Of a DNA stretch of 43,851 bases, positions 14,609-21,283 are shown piece after piece. The stretch's first letter is position 1. Each line of letters begins with the position of its first letter. The notes beneath the pieces are model-generated. The model made no database searches, was not told the DNA's origin, and saw nothing but the letters and a program-made list of their open reading frames with translations. The position numbers and the translations under genes were made by a program. Source of the DNA: a virus; the IMG/VR virus record IMGVR_UViG_3300044987_001359, positions 1 to 43,851 of that record; one strand, given 5' to 3'.

Positions 14609-14938
14609 TTAATATATTTCAGAACCGAATATATTAAAACTTACACTAGCTGTATTTGCACGCACCGTAACAACATCTGTTGCAGCTAATGTTAACCCCA
14701 ATGTCAACGAAATACCGTCATTGGCCGGTATTACCGCATCATATAACAGATAATGTTTTGTTGCAATTGATGCGCCCGCTGGTCTAACCGCAATACGAAA
14801 TTTTGCATCGCTATTAGCTTGATTGCATACTTGTAATGTGGATGCAATTGTGCTATTTGCCGCCGGTACCGTATATAATGTAGTATCGGTATCTGCCGAT
14901 GGTATTTCTTGCCCTAATACTTTAATTTTAGTTGCCAT
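14609..14938 (-). CDS. 109-aa virion-associated protein (FGSEI family)
   Basis: A 109-residue, beta-sandwich-like protein (KIKVLGQEIPSADTDTTLYT, VCNQANSDAKFRIAVRPAG, ending FNIFGSEIY). It is one of three paralogues in the window (also 35748-36077 and 37435-37764), all 109 residues with the same landmarks: VLGQ near the start, TLYTVPA, VCNQ/ICNT, an RPxG turn, LTLGxTLAATD and a terminal F-GSEI. Always adjacent to fibre genes; probably a fibre base or connector. AAGGAACAAT precedes the ATG. No catalytic signature. Confidence 0.85.
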   Translation of the reverse strand: MATKIKVLGQEIPSADTDTTLYTVPAANSTIASTLQVCNQANSDAKFRIAVRPAGASIATKHYLLYDAVIPANDGISLTLGLTLAATDVVTVRANTASVSFNIFGSEIY

Positions 14939-14946
14939 ATTGTTCC

Positions 14947-15276
14947 TTACATTCCTGATAGCATTAGTGATAGCGGATTAAAATCTAATTCTGTTGCGGT
15001 AGAGCTAATTCTACCATTTGCTTCAACTAGTATTTTGTCACCGGAGGACACGGTAGAGCTAATTCTACCATTTGCTTCAACTAGTATTTTGTCACCGGAG
15101 GACACGGTAGAGCTAATTCTACCATTTGCTTCAATCGTTGTAAATGTGCCCGCAATTAACAAATCAGCTACTGCACCTGTAGATATATTATTTGCGGTGA
15201 TTGCAGCAGGAGCTATATTAGTTGCGGTGATTGCAGCAGGAGCTATACCGCTACTTTTAATTTTAGTTAAAGCCAT
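14947..15276 (-). CDS. Repeat-rich short fibre protein
   Basis: A 109-residue low-complexity protein. An N-terminal pair of AAIT(A)NNI-type repeats (30-bp DNA repeats) is followed by 18-residue repeats, ILVEANGRISSTVSSGDK, of which two copies are identical at the DNA level, then TELDFNPLSLMLSGM. The C-terminal 'LLxGM' resembles the ends of the 36087-36548 and 37775-39571 proteins. A strong AAAGGATTAAT leader and an exact TATAAATA box precede it, so late expression is expected. Probably a short fibre or coat component. Confidence 0.82.
   Translation of the reverse strand: MALTKIKSSGIAPAAITATNIAPAAITANNISTGAVADLLIAGTFTTIEANGRISSTVSSGDKILVEANGRISSTVSSGDKILVEANGRISSTATELDFNPLSLMLSGM
15001..15133. 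repeat. 54-bp tandem repeat (about 2.5 copies)
   Basis: Copies at 15001-15054 and 15055-15108 are identical; the start of a third lies at 15109-15133. It encodes the 18-residue repeat of the 14947-15276 protein. Perfect identity suggests recent expansion or slippage. Confidence 0.95.
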
Positions 15277-15300
15277 ATTAATCCTTTAAATTTACCACAA

Positions 15301-15308
15301 TATTTATA
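15301..15308 (-). promoter_or_regulatory. T4-type late promoter box TATAAATA
   Basis: An exact TATAAATA on the minus strand, 25 bases before the start of the 15276 gene and its AAAGGATTAAT leader. It is the only exact match to the T4 late consensus that I found; it marks the start of the second adhesin operon. Confidence 0.75.
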
Positions 15309-16064
15309 TTATCCGAAGTCTTTATTTTCTATGTTAAATACCGAGCTTTTGTCAATTTCGATTGAATATTTTGAGTTTTTTGGCCGAATCTTATGTTTTC
15401 TTTGATGTAGAAGCATATTCGCAGCTATAACTAATAAAATAGCTAACGGGTCAAATACAAACATCAATGCCATAATAATAAGACGAACTGCTCGATCAAT
15501 TGTTTCCATATCATTTTTCTGATATACTAGCTCAGAGATATATCGAATAGGGCCAATATCAGCATTCTGTTTATTTTTGTTTTTTTGTATTTCGCCAAAA
15601 TCCTTAGTTAATGTAGAAATTCTATTTTGTGAATTCTGAATTTCCGCATCTAATTTTTTATTCGACGTTTCTCTTTTAGATTGCCTATCTAAAAGATTAT
15701 CCAACCGCCTACGTTCTATATCTATTAAATTTTTAGTAGTTGTTATTTGTGTTTCACTATCATATATTCCAGCAGAATCAGATGTATATGATTTTGATAG
15801 ATAACCAAAAATACCCAAGGAGGTAATAATAGATAATATGATAATACTAATGACGAAATACGTCTTCATTAATATATTAATTTTGTTCCATTGTCTATAT
15901 ACAAACGATGCAGTAACAAGCTTTCCAACCTCAAGTATGCAACCCATAATAACTATAGGTAGTACATTTGCAGAGAATATATGAGCCAATCCTACAATTG
16001 AAAAATACCCCGCTATGCCTGAAATTGCGAATGCCGTTAATAATAAAATTACTGCGAATATCAT
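15309..16064 (-). CDS. Membrane protein with coiled coil
   Basis: A 251-residue protein with three hydrophobic segments in the first ~100 residues (1-25, 30-52, 66-90), a soluble coiled-coil region (~110-170; NLIDIERRRLDNLLDRQSKRE, SQNRISTLTKDFGEIQ) and one more pair of helices (~190-220; IIMALMFVFDPLAILLVIAA), with a charged C-tail. The layout fits a phage 'coil-containing' membrane protein seen in marine myoviruses. Last gene of the metabolic operon before the late box. Holin/spanin-like function is speculative. Confidence 0.75.
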   Translation of the reverse strand: MIFAVILLLTAFAISGIAGYFSIVGLAHIFSANVLPIVIMGCILEVGKLVTASFVYRQWNKINILMKTYFVISIIILSIITSLGIFGYLSKSYTSDSAGIYDSETQITTTKNLIDIERRRLDNLLDRQSKRETSNKKLDAEIQNSQNRISTLTKDFGEIQKNKNKQNADIGPIRYISELVYQKNDMETIDRAVRLIIMALMFVFDPLAILLVIAANMLLHQRKHKIRPKNSKYSIEIDKSSVFNIENKDFG

Positions 16065-16078
16065 TTTTCATATACCCA

Positions 16079-16516
16079 TTAAAATATTTTTTGGTAATTC
16101 ATATTAAGCACTAAACATATTCTATCCTGTTTACTATTATTAACTGTTACTCGATGTTCTAAGTTACCTGGAAATTGAATCATTAACCCCGAATGAGGAG
16201 TGATAGTTAATATTCGGTCTTCATCACGAAATTCAATATCACCAGAATTAGCAGGTGTTTGAATATAAATTACCCCTGAGGTCGGAATTCCTAAATGATT
16301 ATGCCATTCATTATATGATCCAGGAGTATTGATACAAAACCACGAAGACAATACATTAAAGTTGGCTAATAAAGGAACTTCATTACTAATATTACCACTG
16401 GTCCATCCCCCTCTGGTAGAGCGGGCTGCATTGTTAGGATTTAGTTCTTTTAATTTATAAACAAAAGAAATAATATTTTCCGGAATTTCTATCTTAGATC
16501 TTTGGATGTCTATCAA
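16079..16516 (-). CDS. 2OG-Fe(II) oxygenase-like protein
   Basis: A 145-residue protein with the short double-stranded beta-helix pattern of the 'putative 2OG-Fe(II) oxygenase' family (TIGR02466-like): WHNH (71-74) with candidate ligand His72 and/or His74, then IPTSGVIYIQTP, IEFRD, HSGLMIQFPGNLEHRVTV (candidate ligand His121) and RICLVLNMN (Arg132, candidate 2OG-binding). Family members hydroxylate unknown substrates with Fe(II) and 2-oxoglutarate. The start is TTG 16516, since no ATG is available; the true start is uncertain. It lies between the IPT-like small gene and the membrane gene. Confidence 0.78.
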   Translation of the reverse strand: MIDIQRSKIEIPENIISFVYKLKELNPNNAARSTRGGWTSGNISNEVPLLANFNVLSSWFCINTPGSYNEWHNHLGIPTSGVIYIQTPANSGDIEFRDEDRILTITPHSGLMIQFPGNLEHRVTVNNSKQDRICLVLNMNYQKIF

Positions 16517-16521
16517 ATATT

Positions 16522-16824
16522 TTATATCCCCGTAATCGTTGCACCACCAGTAATGGTTATTCCTGTACCACCCCCACCTTCAGTAAATGAATAGGGTGTG
16601 AAGATGTTAAAGCTCCCAGAAGATGTAGTTATCGAAGCGTAATTACTCTCAGGAATATACACTACATCAGTAACAGTACCTAATTCTGGATAACCAACAA
16701 CCGTCCATCCTATTTGTATTAAACTAAAACTAGGATCAACCGGACTAAAATAACCTGGGTTACCTCCTTCTGACACATTTACTGCAGCGGTAGTTTCACC
16801 GCCTGCGATTCCTGAAATTATCAT
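16522..16824 (-). CDS. Small hypothetical structural-like protein
   Basis: A 100-residue Gly/Thr/Ser-rich protein (MIISGIAGGETTAAVNVSEG..., ends ITGGATITGI) with no charged clusters; a beta-rich, virion-type composition. AAAGG precedes the ATG. It sits between a GIY-YIG gene and the oxygenase gene. Not recognised; a small fibre or neck accessory is possible. Confidence 0.7.
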   Translation of the reverse strand: MIISGIAGGETTAAVNVSEGGNPGYFSPVDPSFSLIQIGWTVVGYPELGTVTDVVYIPESNYASITTSSGSFNIFTPYSFTEGGGGTGITITGGATITGI

Positions 16825-16825
16825 A

Positions 16826-17227
16826 TTATACCTTTAAATTTTTAATATGAGTTTTATGTACACGGCATTGCACTTGCCCATTGTAGTACTCTTCTGTTTC
16901 TAAAACTCGACGATCCATTTGTTCGCGAGCTTCCAAATAATTACATAATCCTTTATTGGGGCAGATATATAGAATTTCTCTAATGAAATTTTCTTCACCG
17001 TGTTCTTGTACATCTTTTTTGACTTCGTCAGATGAGGACCAATAGTCTCTCCAATCCGATTCAACCTTAATACGTTTCTTTTTACCTTTAACTTGTTTTG
17101 TCTTACGAAACCAAAACAATTTTTTTCCTATATATTTTTTACCGTTAGTAATATTAGTAATCAAGTATACAAAACCATAGGCTGTTTCTGGAATATCTAT
17201 TAACGGGTTATTATCATATATCCACAT
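16826..17227 (-). CDS. GIY-YIG endonuclease-like (Seg-type)
   Basis: A 133-residue basic protein with a GIY-YIG core: FVYLITNITNGKKYIGKK (residues 19-36), then a Lys-rich loop (FRKTKQVKGKKKRIKVES), DWRDYWSSSDEVKK and a helix including EENFIREIL; a terminal LEAREQMDRRVLETEEYYNG segment contains the conserved Glu (res ~100-115) expected for metal binding. The family contains T4 Seg homing endonucleases. Downstream of a zinc-ribbon gene, which may cooperate in DNA recognition. The AATAAATA box at 17250-17257 precedes it. Confidence 0.85.
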   Translation of the reverse strand: MWIYDNNPLIDIPETAYGFVYLITNITNGKKYIGKKLFWFRKTKQVKGKKKRIKVESDWRDYWSSSDEVKKDVQEHGEENFIREILYICPNKGLCNYLEAREQMDRRVLETEEYYNGQVQCRVHKTHIKNLKV

Positions 17228-17245
17228 AAAAATACCAATTCTAAA

Positions 17246-17614
17246 TTAGTATTTATTGTAGTCATCTACGACCTCCCAAAGATCACCATCCTCAACAAAC
17301 GTATCTATTTCCTGTCTAGGTGGTACTAAAAAATAATCATCGGGGTCAGTCATAACATCTTCAAGCCGTTCTGTTGCTAAACCAGAACCCATGCGCCCCG
17401 TTTTATGTAGCATGGTAGTTTGTATAGATTTTTTATATCTGTGACCTTCGGACTCTTCCGTGGCCATATATTCTTTTTGTTTTTGTGAGAATACCTGTTT
17501 TTGCTCAGATGTCCATTGCCGGGAGTTAGCACAAACCCGGCTACAAAATTTGCCGGGTTTGTTGTGCGTTGTATTACACTTAGGACACGTCTTCGTCATA
17601 CTCGTTATCTTCAT
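17246..17614 (-). CDS. Zinc-ribbon DNA-binding-like protein
   Basis: A ~122-residue protein. A Cys-rich site CPKC ... CSRVC (from about residue 10) begins a zinc ribbon, followed by a helical, basic stretch (SEQKQVFSQKQKEYM, HRYKKSIQTTMLHKTG) and an acidic tail with DDYNKY. I place the start at ATG 17614 (MKITSM), which has GAGGAAG upstream; ATG 17635 or 17599 are alternatives. It overlaps the end of the 17580-17753 zinc gene. Together with the GIY-YIG gene downstream it resembles the DNA-binding module of homing endonucleases, but as a separate protein. Confidence 0.75.
   Translation of the reverse strand: MKITSMTKTCPKCNTTHNKPGKFCSRVCANSRQWTSEQKQVFSQKQKEYMATEESEGHRYKKSIQTTMLHKTGRMGSGLATERLEDVMTDPDDYFLVPPRQEIDTFVEDGDLWEVVDDYNKY
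17250..17257 (-). promoter_or_regulatory. Possible late-type box AATAAATA
   Basis: AATAAATA on the minus strand, 23 bases upstream of the GIY-YIG gene start at 17227, within the last codons of the preceding gene. Position matches other late boxes, but the sequence is one mismatch from consensus and the gene is not structural. Confidence 0.35.
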
Positions 17615-17753
17615 ATCGATCTTCTTCCTCGGCATCCATAGCAGTGCCGCAGAAGGGACAATTTTTTACTTTATAGTAATTTTCATCTAGATCATAACTT
17701 ATTTTGAAGACGGCGTCACATTCGAAGCATTCGTGGTGCTGTTTTCTGGCCAT
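17580..17753 (-). CDS. Zinc-binding mini-protein
   Basis: A 57-residue protein, hand-translated (MARKQHHECFECDAVFKIS...). CFEC (residues 9-12) and CPFC (33-36) form a classic zinc ribbon, with an acidic tail (DAEEEDRYEDNEYDEDVS). It overlaps the end of the nucleotidyltransferase by 55 bases. Similar CFxC...CPFCG phage proteins occur beside replication genes; function unknown. Confidence 0.75.
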   Translation of the reverse strand: MARKQHHECFECDAVFKISYDLDENYYKVKNCPFCGTAMDAEEEDRYEDNEYDEDVS

Positions 17754-18190
17754 ACTAACCCCCTTTTCTTAACTTCTGTTTCAAACACTCTTTTACGAAG
17801 ATCAGTCGAACTAAAGTAATGATCTCTTTTATTGTAAAAGAATTTGATACTTCGTTTTAAACAAATATCCTTGCCCGTAAATTCCAAATCTTTATATTCC
17901 TCCCCCAATATTCTAACATTAATTGGTAAAGTCATAAGAATATCTTCTAATTCTTTTTCAGTATTATAGATAACAACCTCATCTACATATTTACATGCTT
18001 TGACTTGTATCTGTCTTTCTATAATAGATTGAACGGGCTTATTCTTCGTATCTCTATCCATTGTAGGATCCGTTTGAATACCTACAATAAGGTAATCGCA
18101 TTGTCGTTTAGCTTCTTCAAGCATAACAACATGACCTGCGTGGAAAAGATCAAAGGATGAGCATGTAAATCCTACTGTCAAATCTTTCAT
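17699..18190 (-). CDS. Cytidylyltransferase-like nucleotidyltransferase
   Basis: A 163-residue Rossmann-like nucleotidyltransferase: GFTCSSFDLFHAGH (7-20) with the HxGH catalytic motif at 17-20, LIVGIQTDP (34-42), SIIERQIQVKA (55-65) and FSSTDLRKR (126-134), the second signature. Closest to glycerol-3-phosphate cytidylyltransferase (TagD) and similar CTP-dependent enzymes, which make CDP-alcohols for surface polymers; the exact substrate is not readable. The extra C-terminal tail (after ~140) overlaps the next gene. ATGA coupling with the dCMP deaminase. Confidence 0.85.
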   Translation of the reverse strand: MKDLTVGFTCSSFDLFHAGHVVMLEEAKRQCDYLIVGIQTDPTMDRDTKNKPVQSIIERQIQVKACKYVDEVVIYNTEKELEDILMTLPINVRILGEEYKDLEFTGKDICLKRSIKFFYNKRDHYFSSTDLRKRVFETEVKKRGLVWPENSTTNASNVTPSSK

Positions 18191-18636
18191 AATTGCTCCA
18201 CTTCAATTTTACATTTAGTTAAAAACTCAATGCCATCAGTTGTTCTATATGCATTGCGATAAAATACTTTTTTAATACCTGCAATATGTATAAGTTTCGC
18301 ACAGTCAAAACAAGGAGCATGCGTCACATACATAGTAGCATCTTCACCCGAGGATACTGATTTTGCTAACTTTCCTATAGCATTCATCTCCGCATGTATA
18401 ACCTCGGGTTTAGTTTTTAATATAGTGCTATGTATTGCGCCTTCGTAATCTGAATATAGTTCCACAGTTTCATTTTCGCAGTTGTTATCCCAACCCGAGG
18501 GCGTGCCGTTATAGCCAATAGAAATTACTTTATCATCTTTTACTATAATAGACCCAACCTGCAATCTTTTCGCATTTGATAATTCAGCATACGTTTCCGC
18601 AGCCTTCATATGAGCATAATCAATTTTATTAGGCAT
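18187..18636 (-). CDS. cd: dCMP deaminase
   Basis: A 149-residue zinc-dependent deaminase: GSIIVKDDKVISIGYNGTPSG (28-48), HAE (81-83, zinc and catalytic Glu83) and PCFDC (108-112, zinc Cys109 and Cys112). It converts dCMP to dUMP, the substrate of ThyX, and so pairs functionally with thyX (23874-24536) and nrdA/nrdB in this operon. Length and motifs match T4 Cd and bacterial ComEB-like dCMP deaminases. Only four bases overlap the next gene. Cytoplasmic. Confidence 0.93.
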   Translation of the reverse strand: MPNKIDYAHMKAAETYAELSNAKRLQVGSIIVKDDKVISIGYNGTPSGWDNNCENETVELYSDYEGAIHSTILKTKPEVIHAEMNAIGKLAKSVSSGEDATMYVTHAPCFDCAKLIHIAGIKKVFYRNAYRTTDGIEFLTKCKIEVEQL

Positions 18637-18642
18637 TGTGAA

Positions 18643-18933
18643 TTATGCTAACGCAATTCCTGTAGTTGTTTTAAGAAATTGCTTAGCAAAAATTTCATCA
18701 GTAGGTTCTGCTACAGTAACAGCATGCTTAGACAATTTAACATCCTTCTCCTGTTTCACTGTGAACAAATAAGGCATTAAGCCTGGCCCTTGTTGTCCCA
18801 TACCGATTACCATTGGCTTAGATAACTTATAATGAGTAGCAGTTTCCTCTACCAACTTTGCCACCAGCTCTTCACCTGAAGTAAGCTTAAATGTAATTAC
18901 TTCACCTGCAGTAACACCTTTATCAATTAACAT
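18643..18933 (-). CDS. LSm-like small protein
   Basis: A 96-residue protein whose first half (GEVITFKLTSGEELVAKLVEE, HYKLSKPMVIG) has the strand pattern of an LSm/Hfq-like barrel (Sm1 then Sm2-like), a recurrent small protein of T4-like marine phages. The second half is Ala/Thr-rich. AAGGAAATATT precedes the ATG. RNA binding is a hypothesis by fold analogy, not shown. Confidence 0.72.
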   Translation of the reverse strand: MLIDKGVTAGEVITFKLTSGEELVAKLVEETATHYKLSKPMVIGMGQQGPGLMPYLFTVKQEKDVKLSKHAVTVAEPTDEIFAKQFLKTTTGIALA

Positions 18934-18954
18934 AATATTTCCTTTTCAAATAAT

Positions 18955-19137
18955 TTAATCTTCAACGCCCCATTTATCCTTTGGGCACTTTGTACTTTTA
19001 ATTCTAATTTTAGTCCAAATTGCGCAGCCACATATTTGACACGATTTAACTCCTACGAAAGATGTAAGGTGTTCGCAGCTATTGCATATGTCTCTTCGCT
19101 TTTCGACAAATGTTATTACTTTTCGATCGGTATCCAT
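18955..19137 (-). CDS. Zinc-ribbon mini-protein
   Basis: A 60-residue protein from ATG 19137 (MDTDRKVITFVEK). CNSC (residues 18-21) and CQIC (33-36) plus CPK near the end give a zinc ribbon. TTG 19149 is an alternative start. It overlaps the upstream Cys-rich gene by 22 bases. Phage proteins of this size often serve as ribonucleotide-reductase-neighbourhood regulators, but no proof is visible. Confidence 0.7.
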   Translation of the reverse strand: MDTDRKVITFVEKRRDICNSCEHLTSFVGVKSCQICGCAIWTKIRIKSTKCPKDKWGVED

Positions 19138-19325
19138 TTTTTGCACCAATAGTTAGGTCTCACTTTTGCATCCCATATACTGCAATATTTTGTTTCCGCT
19201 TTATATGCTTCACAATTCTCACAATTTTCTTTTGCATTTCCTAATTTATACGCAGGTGGCAAATTTTTAGATATCAATTCGCCGTCTGGATACTTTTTTA
19301 CTGAAATATCTTTAAATGTTTTCAT
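19116..19325 (-). CDS. Small Cys-rich protein (HiPIP-like pattern)
   Basis: A 69-residue protein with CENCEAYK (residues 34-41), TKYCSIWDAKVRPNYWCKKW (45-64). The Cys spacing (C-x2-C ... C ... VRPxYWC) matches a small phage family with four Cys that I associate with high-potential iron-sulfur-like sites. It lies just downstream of nrdB and two genes from an ErpA-like Fe-S carrier, so a Fe-S or redox role linked to RNR is a reasonable hypothesis. It overlaps nrdB's stop by four bases. Confidence 0.78.
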   Translation of the reverse strand: MKTFKDISVKKYPDGELISKNLPPAYKLGNAKENCENCEAYKAETKYCSIWDAKVRPNYWCKKWIPIEK

Positions 19326-20311
19326 GCAGCTTTACCCCATACCTCATTCCAATTTCCGCTTAATGCGCCTTTAGCATAATCGGTTGCTCTGTTTTCAAAG
19401 AAGTTAGTATGAGTAGGAGCATTAATCATTTCCTCAACCCAAGGTAAAGGATTCTTCTTACGTTTAAAAATACCACGTAGACCAAGACTAATTAAACGTC
19501 GATCCGCAATGTAGCGAATGTACTCTTTAACATCTTCTTCGGTCAACCCTGTGATCGCCCCAGTTCTGAAAGCAAGAGAAATAAACTTATCCTCAAGATC
19601 AACCATCTTCTCCGCAATCGTGTAAATTTTCCCTTTAAGCTCATCGTTCCATATTTCCTTGTTTTCTTCAACATATGTGCGGAAAAGTTTAACCATGCCC
19701 TCTGCATGCTGAGTTTCATCCACAATAGACCAGGTTATAATCTGTCCCATGCCTTTCATCTTACCATGTCTGGCAAAATTCAATAACATAATGAAGGAGC
19801 TAAACAATTGCATGCCTTCAGTAAATGCCGAGAATGCCGCAATGTGGGTAGCAGTTGATTCTAATGTACCATTCTTAGAAGAAAGATCCAATAGGTATTC
19901 GTGCTTTTCTCTCATCTCAGTATACTCTAAGAACTCGCCATATGTAGCTTCCGGCATACCCAAAGTCTCAATCAAATGAGAATATGCTGCAATGTGTAAT
20001 GCTTCTCTTGCAGAGAATCCTAATAGCATCATTCTAACTTCTGGCTGAGGAAAGTGCGGTAGATAGTTATTTACATAACCTCCGGCCACATCTATATCAC
20101 CTTGAGTAAAGAATCTAAAAATGTTAGTTAAAAATTGTTTTTCTGATTCTGTTAAATTCTTCTTCCAATCTTTTACATCTTCCAACATGGGTACTTCAGT
20201 ATGTAACCAATGGCTTTGTTCATGTTTAAGCCAAGCATCATATGCCCAAGGATAATTGAAGGGCTTAAATGAATTCCTATCATCAGTTAATCTACTAGTT
20301 TGTTTTGCCAT
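19322..20311 (-). CDS. nrdB: Ribonucleotide reductase class Ia beta (R2) subunit
   Basis: A 329-residue ferritin-like protein (start ATG 20311, AAGGA spaced before it; a longer in-frame ORF runs back into the Fe-S gene). Candidate metal ligands: E39 (HTEVPMLED), E103 and H106 (AREALH), E165 (FTEGM), E199 and H202 (DETQH). The tyrosyl-radical position is Tyr110, seven residues after E103, as in E. coli E115/H118/Y122. R2 makes the radical that the R1 subunit (nrdA) uses to reduce ribonucleotides to dNDPs for DNA synthesis. Close to nrdA but separated by the Fe-S carrier and the amidotransferase-like gene, an unusual interleaving. Confidence 0.95.
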   Translation of the reverse strand: MAKQTSRLTDDRNSFKPFNYPWAYDAWLKHEQSHWLHTEVPMLEDVKDWKKNLTESEKQFLTNIFRFFTQGDIDVAGGYVNNYLPHFPQPEVRMMLLGFSAREALHIAAYSHLIETLGMPEATYGEFLEYTEMREKHEYLLDLSSKNGTLESTATHIAAFSAFTEGMQLFSSFIMLLNFARHGKMKGMGQIITWSIVDETQHAEGMVKLFRTYVEENKEIWNDELKGKIYTIAEKMVDLEDKFISLAFRTGAITGLTEEDVKEYIRYIADRRLISLGLRGIFKRKKNPLPWVEEMINAPTHTNFFENRATDYAKGALSGNWNEVWGKAA

Positions 20312-20319
20312 TTCTTTCC

Positions 20320-20640
20320 TTATATCGTAAAACTTGAACCGCAACCACAAGATGCCTTTGCATTAGGATTTTTAATTATAAATTCCGCGGACGTTAATGT
20401 TTGTTTGTAATCGACTTCTGCCTCTTGCAGATATTGCATTGATATTGAATCTACTATAATACTTATTCCATCTTTTTCAAATCTTAAATCATCTTCCTCA
20501 ATTATATTTTCTAAAGAGAACCCATATTTAAAACCTGAGCAACCGCCTCCTTGGACGAAAATACGAAGCATTGCGTCTTCACAATCTTCTGCGATAATTG
20601 CTTTAATTTTTGATACTGCCGAATCCGTTATTGTTATCAT
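20320..20640 (-). CDS. A-type Fe-S carrier (ErpA/IscA-like)
   Basis: A 106-residue HesB/IscA-family protein with the three cysteines of the family: GGGCSGF (Cys34) and CGCGSSF (Cys98, Cys100). It binds and transfers Fe-S clusters (or iron) to apoproteins. It lies between the amidotransferase-like gene and nrdB, eight bases before nrdB's start. The most direct inference is that it supplies iron to a phage-encoded enzyme, possibly RNR's di-iron site or the nearby Cys-rich 69-aa protein, but R2 uses iron, not Fe-S, so the client is unknown. ErpA and IscA cannot be told apart here. Confidence 0.93.
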   Translation of the reverse strand: MITITDSAVSKIKAIIAEDCEDAMLRIFVQGGGCSGFKYGFSLENIIEEDDLRFEKDGISIIVDSISMQYLQEAEVDYKQTLTSAEFIIKNPNAKASCGCGSSFTI

Positions 20641-20641
20641 T

Positions 20642-21277
20642 TTACTGTTTCATTAGATTGTTAGTAAAATCTAGTAATAACTCAGTGTTTGTTGTATCTT
20701 CCCAACGCTTTTGCATCCAACTATATGAATCATACCAATGTTTGGTTGCCTCAGGGTGACATCCTATTAATCCTATTCTATTTTTCATAATAGCCATTGG
20801 ATTGCCATTTGGGTATGTTGCGATAGTTTCAAAATTATTACCGGTAAATGTACAGCCATCATAAAAAAACATATTCTTCTGTTCGCCTTTCCATAGTACC
20901 GACATTTGTTTTGCGTGTGGTCGACGAGTACAGGTATTAGGTTGTTTTATATATTGTACTATGTTAGTGTTCCCGACAATATCAAAATAATCAGGGCCGC
21001 TCCAGTAAGCACCCATACAAATTCCCAAATATCTTCCTCCGCGAGAAATAAACTCAAGAATAACATCGCGATTAAACTTAAATAAACTATCGAAGCTATC
21101 TGCATCTCCTATCCCTCCGGGAAAACATACAATATCCACATCATCTAAAAACCCAGGTTCCACTTCATGCTTTGTAAATATTTTAAATGTATATTCTTTA
21201 GATAACGCATTTATAATACCATTACTAGACTGAACTGAGCATTTAGGGTGATGTAGGAATATCGCAATCTTGCCCAT
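20642..21277 (-). CDS. Class I amidotransferase-like (BPL_N) protein
   Basis: A 211-residue protein with a GATase1-like fold: PGGIGDADSF (53-62), GGRYLGICMGAYWSG (80-94) with nucleophile Cys87, and GCHPEATKHWYD near residue ~173 with the His. The combination GxCxGAYW plus HPEA matches the BPL_N domain (N-terminal domain of fungal/bacterial biotin-protein ligase-like proteins, an uncharacterised GATase-like enzyme). The substrate is unknown. It lies between nrdA and the Fe-S carrier, one of the stranger members of this operon. Confidence 0.85.
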   Translation of the reverse strand: MGKIAIFLHHPKCSVQSSNGIINALSKEYTFKIFTKHEVEPGFLDDVDIVCFPGGIGDADSFDSLFKFNRDVILEFISRGGRYLGICMGAYWSGPDYFDIVGNTNIVQYIKQPNTCTRRPHAKQMSVLWKGEQKNMFFYDGCTFTGNNFETIATYPNGNPMAIMKNRIGLIGCHPEATKHWYDSYSWMQKRWEDTTNTELLLDFTNNLMKQ

Positions 21278-21283
21278 ATTAAT

